Below, one piece after another: positions 1 through 5,196 of a DNA stretch of 5,196 nt (its first letter is position 1; each line of letters begins with the position of its first letter). The stretch is from Candidatus Coatesiibacteriota bacterium (GTDB lineage: Bacteria; Oederibacteriota; CAKKQC01). Below the pieces are notes generated by a model, which was given only the letters and a program-made list of their open reading frames with translations, was not told the DNA's origin and searched no databases. Made by a program: the position numbers and the translations under genes. The stretch spans positions 1-5,196 of the forward strand of contig JAHFSL010000221.1 in the NCBI GenBank assembly GCA_023265785.1. Direction: 5' to 3'.

Positions 1-798
1 CGTCAGCGCCTCGCCCTCCATGCCCGTTGTCTCCTCGAGGATGGCGGAGCCCCCCAGCCAGGTCGCGGCGATCTCCAGCTTGAGTCCACCGCGCAGAAGG
101 CCGGGCAGGGGCCGGGCGGCCTCGTACAGGGCCAGCGTCCGCTCCTCCACCGTCGCGAGCAGGTCCTCCGCGGCCTCGAACTCGGCGTCCTCCAGTTCGA
201 CCCCGGACACCAGCCGGTCCAGGTCCACGCCCGCCGTCCGGGCATCCTCCAGCGGAAGATACGAACGGCCCCGCGGATGGTCCACGGAAAGGTCCTGCCA
301 GAAGTTCGTCAACTGGAGGGCGGTGCAGAGATCATTAGAGAGATTCCGTTGGTCCTCCCCATCCTGCCCGCAAACCAGCAGAACGAGCCGGCCCACCGGG
401 TCCGCGGACCTGCGGCAGTAATCCAGGACTTCATCCCAGGACTGGTAGCGGGACTTCGTCACATCCTGCCGGAACGCGCTTAACAGGTCGCGGAACGGCT
501 CCAGCGGGAGGGACAGCCGACGGATGGTGTCCCCCAATGCCAGGAACACGGGATCGGTGGTCGCACCGCCCGGGGCGCAGACCTCCAACTGGCGGCCCCA
601 GTCATCCAGGAGTTCGACGCGCTTTCCCGTGTACTGCGGTTCGTCGGCAAAGTCGTCCGCCATCCGGGCAAAGGCGTACACCGCGTGGATGTCCGGCCGC
701 CGGTCGCGCGGAACGCCCCACCGCCCCACCGGGAAGTTTTCGTAGTGCCGGAGGGCCAGGTCCCGGCACCGGGCCCGGGCGGTCGCGAGGGCGTCCAT
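1..798 (-). CDS. hpnC: Squalene/phytoene synthase family protein, HpnC-type (hydroxysqualene synthase), 3' end outside window
   Basis: A 266-codon frame starts at ATG 798-796 and runs off the left edge without a stop. Family members are usually about 280-300 residues, so only a short tail is missing. HYENFPVG (18-25) near the N-terminus is characteristic of HpnC and separates it from HpnD and phytoene synthases. YAFARMADDFADE (41-53) carries the first aspartate-rich motif. YCRRSADPVGRL (127-138) is the conserved central motif. QLTNFWQDLSVD (162-173) carries the second aspartate pair, D169 and D173, and is followed by GRSYLP (177-182). In the known pathway HpnD makes presqualene diphosphate from two farnesyl diphosphates, HpnC converts it to hydroxysqualene, and HpnE reduces that to squalene, the hopanoid precursor. 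The aspartates bind diphosphate through Mg2+. All key residues are present, so the enzyme should be active. The ATG is preferred because it lies just before the conserved N-terminal motif and I find no upstream in-frame start nearby. HpnD and HpnE may follow to the left. A different trans-prenyl head-to-head synthase is the main alternative. Confidence 0.92.
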   Translation of the reverse strand, partial: MDALATARARCRDLALRHYENFPVGRWGVPRDRRPDIHAVYAFARMADDFADEPQYTGKRVELLDDWGRQLEVCAPGGATTDPVFLALGDTIRRLSLPLEPFRDLLSAFRQDVTKSRYQSWDEVLDYCRRSADPVGRLVLLVCGQDGEDQRNLSNDLCTALQLTNFWQDLSVDHPRGRSYLPLEDARTAGVDLDRLVSGVELEDAEFEAAEDLLATVEERTLALYEAARPLPGLLRGGLKLEIAATWLGGSAILEETTGMEGEALT

Positions 799-805
799 CC
801 GTCTA
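796..805 (-). promoter_or_regulatory. Stop/start junction, probable translational coupling into hpnC
   Basis: On the minus strand the order is TAG (805-803), the four bases ACGG, then ATG (798-796). The preceding bases (CCGCTGGCGTAGACGG) contain no recognisable GGAGG-like ribosome binding site at normal spacing. Translation of hpnC therefore probably depends on ribosomes that finish the repeat-protein gene and restart. The spacing and sequence are observed; coupling is inferred. Confidence 0.6.
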
Positions 806-3800
806 CGCCAGCGGCAGGCGGATGAACGAGATGGTCGGCCACTGCAACTTGGTGAGCGGGCCGCCCATCAACTGGAACGAACCGTGCAGGAGGTTGTCGG
901 GGAGGGCGGCCTCCAGAAAGGGCCCCTTCTTCGGCAGGTCTTTCAGCATGTGCACGGCCACCGCCTTGTCCTTCTCGCCCAGGACCTCAATCCGCCCGCC
1001 GTCCAGCCACATCTTCGGCACCCACAGCCGCAACTGGTCGCGGCAGATCATCCACGCGCATCCCGCCAGGCAGACCTCCATGCGCATGACCGATTCGCCC
1101 TCCTCCAGGTCCACGGCGTCGAATTCCAGGGGCGCGTTGGGTTTGGGCAGGGCAACATGGACCTGGAACCGGCCGTAGGGCTGTTCCTTGAACCACGCCT
1201 CGCCCCCGTGACCCGTCTTGAGGCGTTTGACCGACTTGCCCGGCTCGCGCAATTCCACCTCGATGTTGGGCAGGACCACCCGCCACGACTCCGACCGGAC
1301 GATGACATAGAGATCCTGCTGGTCGGCGATGGCAAGCTGGTACTTGCCGGGGGCCCCGGCCTGGTCCGCGCCATCCGTGGCCGTCACGCTGAAATCCCAC
1401 ACCCCGGTCTCGATGCCCGGCAGGGTCGCCCGCCGCTGGGTCGTCGTCCCGGTCTTGCCGGTTTTCGTCCCGAGAATGGACGGCCGGGACAGCGACCAGG
1501 CATACGCCTTGATTCCCGAGACGTCGTGGGGCTCCTCCCACTCCAGGACCACATCCCGGGCGCGTGACCGGCGCGGGGCGGGTGGATGGGTAGGCGAATG
1601 CACGACGGGGGCCGGCGGCGGTGTATTGTCCACCCGCACCCGGACGTGGGCCGGCTCGGAGGGCGGCCCGTCCCCTTCCGGCGCGGCCACGACATGGAGC
1701 CACCACTCGCCGGAATGGTCCGCGGACAGGCGCAGGGGCCCCGCGGCCGTCACCGTGGCGGCGGGAACGGCCGGCCGGGTGTCCGGCCGGGCATCAAACT
1801 GGTACAGGAACTGCTTCGCCCCGCCACCGCCGGGCGCCATGATGGCGCATCGCACCTCGGAATTCGGGTACCACCGGGCGGGATCGGGGTGGCTCTCGCA
1901 GGTCACCAACGGCGCCTGGACGGCGGGGTAAATCCGGAAGACCCGTGTCGCGGGCGCGCTCCGGTTTCCGGCCCGGTCCACCGCCACGGCGTGGACATGC
2001 CACTCGCCCGGCTTGCACGTCAGGGCGAGCGTCCGACCCGCCAGCGGTTTCAGGGCCTCCGCCGCGGGCGGCTTCCCCAACGCCGTGCCCACCAGGACTT
2101 CTGCGAGGCCGGAGCCTGCGTCCTCCGCCTCCACCTCGACCGTGACCGCACCCTCGGCGTACCAGGTGCCGGTCTCCGGGTGCGAAGGCGAGGAGAGTCT
2201 CGGCGGGGCCACCTCGGAATCCACCCGGACGGCGACCTGAACGGGGAGGCTGACATTGCCCACGGCATCCTCGCAGGCCAGCGAAATGTCCCAGGCGCCG
2301 TCGCCGGGGGCGGTGACGGTGAGCGGCGATCCGGTGGCCTGCGCCCAGCCCCTGGGCTCTCCGGCGGGCTTGCCCGCCGGCATGATCGCCCACCGCACCG
2401 CGGTGATGCCCGAGGCGTCGAGCGGCGTCGTCCATTCCACGCGGATCTCACGCGCCGGATACCAGCGCTCGGGATCGGGATGGGAGGGCGAGGCGGCATC
2501 GGCGGGAGGCGCGGCCTCCGCGTCCACCCCGATGCGCACATGGGCGGGCGCCGAGAGGTTCCCGGCCCCATCGAGGGCCGCCACCGCCAGGACCCAGGTG
2601 CCGTCATGCGGAATGTCCACCGTCCACTCGGACTCCTCCTTCCACCGGCCGGCGGTGAGGTCCGGTGGCGGCTCACCCTCCGCCGAGAGGGTCCAGAAGT
2701 ACCCGGTGACCCCGGACACGGGATCCTCGCCCGCGGCGTGCACGGTCATGTGCCGGCCCCGGGTCCAGCCGCCCGCGCCGGCTTCCGGACATGTCAGCGC
2801 GAGCGCCGGAGCCTCGCCATCCACCGCCAGTTTCAGGTGCACCGGGTCCGACAGGTTCCCCGCGAGGTCCACGGTCCGGACATGCAGGAAATTGATCCCG
2901 TCGGGGACATCGCCCAGGTCGAGTTCCGGCAGGGCCGCGAATGCCGCGCTCCCGGGGACCGGGACCCCCTCCGGCTCCCCGTCCAACGTCCAGAGGTAGC
3001 CGGCGGGCTCGCCCGAGGCCTCCTCCGGATGTTTCCACCAGACCTGCAGTTCGCGGGACCGGATCCACCCGCCCTCGCCGGTCGGCTCCACCACGAACCC
3101 CGTCGGCGGTGCGGCCGCGGTATCCACCAGAAGGACCTGTCGGGCGACGGGCGAAGCGTTGCCCGCGGCGTCACGCGACCAGGCCGCCAGGGTCCACCGG
3201 CCATCGCCGGGCAGGGTGACCGCGGCGGTCTCCTCGGCCGTCCGGGCCGCATCGGCCGGCGCCTCTGCGGGGACCTCCTCGCCCGCCCCGAACACCGCGT
3301 AGGCGTACTCGGTGACGCCCGCCAAGTCGCCGCCCGGCTGGAAGACGAGGTCGGCATCGAGCGTGGACGCCCAGATCCCGTCCGGGTGGCTGGGCGACGA
3401 AATGCCCGGCGGAGGGGCCGCCAGGTCCACCTGGATGTCCCAGCGTGCCAGCGGCGAGAGGTTGCCCGCCAGGTCGGCGGCCCGCGCCCACAGGGACCAA
3501 AGCCCCTCGCCGGGGACCTCGCGCTCCCCCTCGGTGCCCAGGGCGAGTTCCCACACATCGGGCTCGCGGCCCGCGGGCGTCATGGCGAGTTCCACCCGCG
3601 CGATCCCCGAGTGCCGGTCCTCGACTTCCACCGCGTACTGGACCCGGTGCTTGCCCGACCAGCGGCCCTTGGGATGGGACGGCGAGTAGACGGTGAGCTC
3701 GGGCGGCGTGGCATCCACCCGCAACTGGTACGCTGCGGGGGCACTGCGGCGGCCCAGCTCGTCGGCGGCGCATAGGTGCAGGTACGCAATGCCCTCCTCG

Positions 3801-5196
3801 ATCATGAGCTTCAACCGGGGCTCCGCGGTGCGCATGGCGTTGGCCGGCGGCTCCTCCCCCCGCTTGGCGGCAAACCAGTAGAGGTATGAGAGGCGGTCGC
3901 CTTCGATGGCCTCCCACGCGACCTCGAGGTCCCGGGAGTGGCTCCACAGCCCCTCGGCATGGCTGGCCTTGACCACATGCGGCATCGGCAGGCCCCTCGT
4001 CAGCCTCATTTGAAGATGAACCGGGGCGGACAGGTTGCCCGCCCCGTCCTCGGCCGCCACATGCAGGTACCACACGCCCTCGTGCCTGGGCTCAACCTTG
4101 ATCGTGGGTGACGGCGATCGCTTCGCGGCCAGCCGATCGGGCAGGGTTCCCGGCACCGTGTCCAGGATGGACCAGTATCCCGCGATGCCCGAGAGATCAT
4201 CGGGCGCCTTCATGATGACGGTGACCGTCTTCGCGGATTCCCACTCGAGGAACGGGTCCTGCGCGAAGGAGGCCGTGGGCGGGTCCACCCGGGTGTCCAC
4301 CTGCACGAGCAGGTGCACCGGCTCGCTGGCGTTGCCGGCGCCATCCACCGTGCGGGCGTGCAGGTACCAGCGCCCGTCTTCCTTGAGATCAAAGGCCAGG
4401 GTCCGGTCGGGGCGCAGGGGCAGGGTGGCGGCGTTGGGCACGGTGTTGGCCGTGGCATTCAGTTCCACCACGACGCCCTTGACGCCGGTCGGGTCCTCGG
4501 CGGCGTCCCAGAGCACCTCGAGGCGGCGGGTCGGATAGTACCGGGCGGGATCGGGATGCGTGCGCGCCACCAGCCGGGGGGCGGGTGCGCCGCGGTCGCA
4601 CGCCGCGTCGGCGGCGGGGCCCTGCTCGAGGACATTGCCCGCGGTGTCCACGGGCCAGACGGTGTAGGTGAACCGGGCCCCGTCCGGCACGCCCTCGCAG
4701 GCGTCGGTGTAGACCGGGTCGTCGGTGGCGGGAACCTCCGCCATCAGGTCCCGGGTGGCCACGCCCTGCCGCTGGCGCAGGATCCGGTACCCCGCCAGAC
4801 CGGAGAGCTCGTCCCAGGATGGTTCCCAGGAAATCCGGACGAGCCCGCCGGCGAGAGACTGGGCCTCCACCGAGGGAACCTCCAGCGGGGGCGTGGTGTC
4901 CACCAGCGTAACCTGTCCCTCCTCCCAGACGCCGGACCGGCCGAACGTGTCCAGCGCGCGCACGGAAAACTCGAAGACGCCCTCACCGCCCACCTCGACT
5001 TCCCGGCCCTTGCCCTCGGCCCGCTCCGCCACGACCTTCCAGGCCTGCGACCCGCCCTCGCGCACGCCCACATCCACCGCCACCACGCCCTCCTCGCCTT
5101 CCCATTCCAGCCGCACCGTCCGGCTGTTCACCAGCGTGGGCAGGGGCTTGAGGCGCGCATGCGGGGGGCGGGTGATGACCTTGAGGGGGTGGTGGG
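803..5196 (-). CDS. Giant multi-module Ig/FN3-like repeat protein, 5' end outside window
   Basis: One frame stays open from the right edge to a TAG at 805-803, at least 1464 residues with no frameshift. A GTG at 5131 could be taken as the start, but the frame continues upstream for 21 codons to the edge. Those codons (RPPHARLKPLPT...) form the natural beginning of the first module, so the real start is beyond the window. Residue numbers in these entries count from that GTG. The protein has 13 modules of about 100 residues (up to about 1271) and then a different C-terminal region (1272-1442). Most modules share a '[ST]HP..W' header, a 'DxAGNxS' motif and a 'VDxxxPP' linker. This is typical of bacterial extracellular Ig-like/FN3 arrays that act as stalks, adhesins or carbohydrate-binding spacers. 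No catalytic motif, LPxTG or C-terminal membrane helix is visible, so export and anchoring signals must be in the missing N-terminus. The exact function is unknown. It is followed after 4 bases by hpnC. Confidence 0.93.
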   Translation of the reverse strand, partial: HHPLKVITRPPHARLKPLPTLVNSRTVRLEWEGEEGVVAVDVGVREGGSQAWKVVAERAEGKGREVEVGGEGVFEFSVRALDTFGRSGVWEEGQVTLVDTTPPLEVPSVEAQSLAGGLVRISWEPSWDELSGLAGYRILRQRQGVATRDLMAEVPATDDPVYTDACEGVPDGARFTYTVWPVDTAGNVLEQGPAADAACDRGAPAPRLVARTHPDPARYYPTRRLEVLWDAAEDPTGVKGVVVELNATANTVPNAATLPLRPDRTLAFDLKEDGRWYLHARTVDGAGNASEPVHLLVQVDTRVDPPTASFAQDPFLEWESAKTVTVIMKAPDDLSGIAGYWSILDTVPGTLPDRLAAKRSPSPTIKVEPRHEGVWYLHVAAEDGAGNLSAPVHLQMRLTRGLPMPHVVKASHAEGLWSHSRDLEVAWEAIEGDRLSYLYWFAAKRGEEPPANAMRTAEPRLKLMIEEGIAYLHLCAADELGRRSAPAAYQLRVDATPPELTVYSPSHPKGRWSGKHRVQYAVEVEDRHSGIARVELAMTPAGREPDVWELALGTEGEREVPGEGLWSLWARAADLAGNLSPLARWDIQVDLAAPPPGISSPSHPDGIWASTLDADLVFQPGGDLAGVTEYAYAVFGAGEEVPAEAPADAARTAEETAAVTLPGDGRWTLAAWSRDAAGNASPVARQVLLVDTAAAPPTGFVVEPTGEGGWIRSRELQVWWKHPEEASGEPAGYLWTLDGEPEGVPVPGSAAFAALPELDLGDVPDGINFLHVRTVDLAGNLSDPVHLKLAVDGEAPALALTCPEAGAGGWTRGRHMTVHAAGEDPVSGVTGYFWTLSAEGEPPPDLTAGRWKEESEWTVDIPHDGTWVLAVAALDGAGNLSAPAHVRIGVDAEAAPPADAASPSHPDPERWYPAREIRVEWTTPLDASGITAVRWAIMPAGKPAGEPRGWAQATGSPLTVTAPGDGAWDISLACEDAVGNVSLPVQVAVRVDSEVAPPRLSSPSHPETGTWYAEGAVTVEVEAEDAGSGLAEVLVGTALGKPPAAEALKPLAGRTLALTCKPGEWHVHAVAVDRAGNRSAPATRVFRIYPAVQAPLVTCESHPDPARWYPNSEVRCAIMAPGGGGAKQFLYQFDARPDTRPAVPAATVTAAGPLRLSADHSGEWWLHVVAAPEGDGPPSEPAHVRVRVDNTPPPAPVVHSPTHPPAPRRSRARDVVLEWEEPHDVSGIKAYAWSLSRPSILGTKTGKTGTTTQRRATLPGIETGVWDFSVTATDGADQAGAPGKYQLAIADQQDLYVIVRSESWRVVLPNIEVELREPGKSVKRLKTGHGGEAWFKEQPYGRFQVHVALPKPNAPLEFDAVDLEEGESVMRMEVCLAGCAWMICRDQLRLWVPKMWLDGGRIEVLGEKDKAVAVHMLKDLPKKGPFLEAALPDNLLHGSFQLMGGPLTKLQWPTISFIRLPLA
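806..1318 (-). other. C-terminal non-repeat region with CnaB/carboxypeptidase-regulatory-like segment and Cys cluster
   Basis: Residues 1272-1442 do not follow the repeat. The front part (about 1275-1329: YVIVRSESW, LPNIEVELREPG, LKTGHGGEAWF, YGRFQVHVALP) has the order 'V.V.L....G.....TG..GEA.F...P.G.F.V.V'. This is the usual pattern of CnaB-like or carboxypeptidase-regulatory-like beta-sandwiches. The rest (1330-1442) is unrecognised and predicted to be mostly beta. It contains C1354, C1358 and C1363 (CLAGCAWMIC) followed by a Trp-rich strand and a LEAALPDNLLHGSFQL segment (1406-1421). It ends without an LPxTG motif, membrane helix, positively charged tail or PEP-CTERM-like signal. It could be a terminal ligand-binding tip or a secretion signal; the sequence does not decide. 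Confidence 0.6.
1319..4576 (-). other. Modules M2-M12: '[ST]HP..W' Ig-like modules
   Basis: Eleven modules cover residues 186-1271. A recognisable header is present in M2 (THPDPARYYP 191-200), M4 (SHAEGLW 390-396), M5 (SHPKGRW 485-491), M6 (SHPDGIW 581-587), M9 (SHPDPERWYP 883-892), M10 (SHPETGTWY 983-991), M11 (SHPDPARWYP 1080-1089) and, decayed, M12 (THPPAPRR 1181-1188). M3 has a degenerate header. M7 and M8 share a different 'GGW.R.R' header (687-693 and 787-793). The DxAGNxS motif is intact or nearly so in M2, M3 and M5-M10 and lost in M4, M11 and M12. The header and tail resemble extracellular Ig/FN3-like modules that I recall from surface proteins of several bacterial groups; a profile search is needed to name the family. 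Confidence 0.75.
4577..4885 (-). other. Module M1: fibronectin type III-like domain
   Basis: Residues 83-185 differ from the modules that follow: there is no HP header. They show a typical FN3 course instead: 'GGLVRISWEPSWDELSGLAGY' around 95-115, the strand 'RILRQRQG' (116-123), then 'VYTDACEGVPDGARFTYTV' (140-158) and VDTAGN (161-166). The pattern W, then D/SG..GY, then YTD....G..YTV matches FN3. Two cysteines, C145 and C178, lie either side of the last strands and could pair if the protein is exported into an oxidising compartment. This module marks the change from FN3-type modules to the HP-header type. Confidence 0.65.
4886..5187 (-). other. Module M0: FN3/Ig-like domain
   Basis: This domain begins a few codons from the right edge with PPHARLKPLPTLVNSRTVRL and ends at VDTTPP (77-82). 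It follows a familiar bacterial pattern: 'LP.LVNS.TV.LEW', a Gly-rich turn, 'V.VREGGS.AWK', then 'F.FSVRALDTFGRSG' and a VDTTPP linker. The usual DxAGN turn is DTFGR here (61-65). Because the 'LVNSRTVRLEW' strand runs across the GTG at 5131, starting translation there would remove the front of this domain. Confidence 0.7.

Larger units (their letters stand above)
1319..5196 (-). repeat. Tandem array of 13 protein modules, about 300 bp period
   Basis: Aligning the 'VDxxxPP' linkers divides the protein into modules, by DNA position: M0 5196-4886, M1 4885-4577, M2 4576-4277, M3 4276-3980, M4 3979-3701, M5 3700-3407, M6 3406-3104, M7 3103-2807, M8 2806-2504, M9 2503-2201, M10 2200-1910, M11 1909-1607, M12 1606-1319. 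Lengths are 93-103 residues for the complete ones. Typical module order is: header [ST]HP(D/E)xxxWY; a beta strand ending in a Trp or hydrophobic residue (e.g. IRVEW 896-900); a 'SGI' turn (e.g. 907-909); an aromatic core strand; a 'G.W.LHV' strand; DxAGN(L/A/V)S; then the linker. The modules are clearly homologous but strongly diverged, with no long identical DNA stretches, so the array is old or has been under diversifying selection. Boundaries are by eye, within a few residues. Confidence 0.88.

Noticed and set aside
328..351. A short patch of A/T-ending codons in hpnC (Q-R-N-L-S-N-D-L, residues 150-157)
   Set aside because: The codons AAT, TCT, AAT and GAT stand out in a GC-rich gene, but the patch is only eight codons and lies in a variable loop just before the conserved CTALQLTNFWQD motif. 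It is too short to indicate transfer or a regulatory element.
20..483. Plus-strand frames of 133 and 68 codons
   Set aside because: Both are antisense to hpnC, are Ser/Arg-rich or short, and show no recognisable motif.
480..842. A minus-strand 120-codon frame beginning MADHLVHPPAAG
   Set aside because: It overlaps the start of hpnC in another frame and its translation is Arg/Thr/Trp-rich and featureless, while the hpnC frame carries all family motifs. It is a shadow frame.
1406..1421. LPDNL near the C-terminus (residues 1410-1414) as a possible sortase motif
   Set aside because: It is not LPxTG and is not followed by a hydrophobic helix and charged tail, so there is no sortase sorting signal.
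1586..3775. A 729-codon open frame on the plus strand, opposite the repeat gene
   Set aside because: It lies entirely antisense to the well-supported repeat gene. Its translation is Arg/Gly/Pro-rich, with no domain pattern and none of the periodicity of a real product. Long antisense frames are expected in GC-rich coding DNA because stop codons are rare.
5129..5131. GTG as the start codon of the repeat protein
   Set aside because: The frame is open upstream to the window edge, the upstream residues complete the first FN3-like module, and a start here would leave an exported-type protein without a signal sequence.

Overview
This is a GC-rich bacterial window (well above 60% G+C by eye) in which every supported gene lies on the minus strand. 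Two genes fill it almost completely, and both are cut by the window edges. Read in the direction of transcription (right to left), they are a very large modular repeat protein (5196 to 803) followed by a squalene/phytoene-synthase family gene, best called hpnC (798 to 1). Only 4 bases separate the stop of the first gene from the ATG of the second, so they are probably co-transcribed and translationally coupled. There is no non-coding stretch of any length, and I see no promoter, terminator, RNA gene, mobile element or CRISPR array.

The large gene encodes at least 1464 residues here, and its true start lies beyond the right edge. Its protein is a string of 13 beta-sandwich-like modules of about 100 residues. 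The first two are FN3-like. The next eleven are Ig/FN3-like with a '[S/T]HP...W' header, a central aromatic core, a 'DxAGNxS' turn and a 'VDxxxPP' linker. A different C-terminal region of about 170 residues follows, starting with a segment that resembles a CnaB/carboxypeptidase-regulatory-like beta-sandwich and containing a cluster of three cysteines. The architecture is that of a secreted or surface protein, but the N-terminus (signal peptide, anchor, any enzymatic domain) is outside the window. The visible C-terminus has no sortase motif and no membrane helix.

The small gene encodes 266 residues of an HpnC-type (hydroxysqualene-forming) enzyme of the HpnC/D/E route to squalene and hopanoids. 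It carries the ENFPVG signature and both aspartate-rich motifs. Its last few residues, and probably hpnD and hpnE, should lie to the left of the window.

The organism is a high-GC bacterium that makes squalene or hopanoids. Giant Ig-like repeat proteins together with hpnC would suit an environmental phylum such as Planctomycetota or a relative, but that is inference with low confidence. The most unusual point is the tight coupling of a giant surface-type repeat protein to a cytosolic isoprenoid enzyme. No functional link between them can be read from the sequence.
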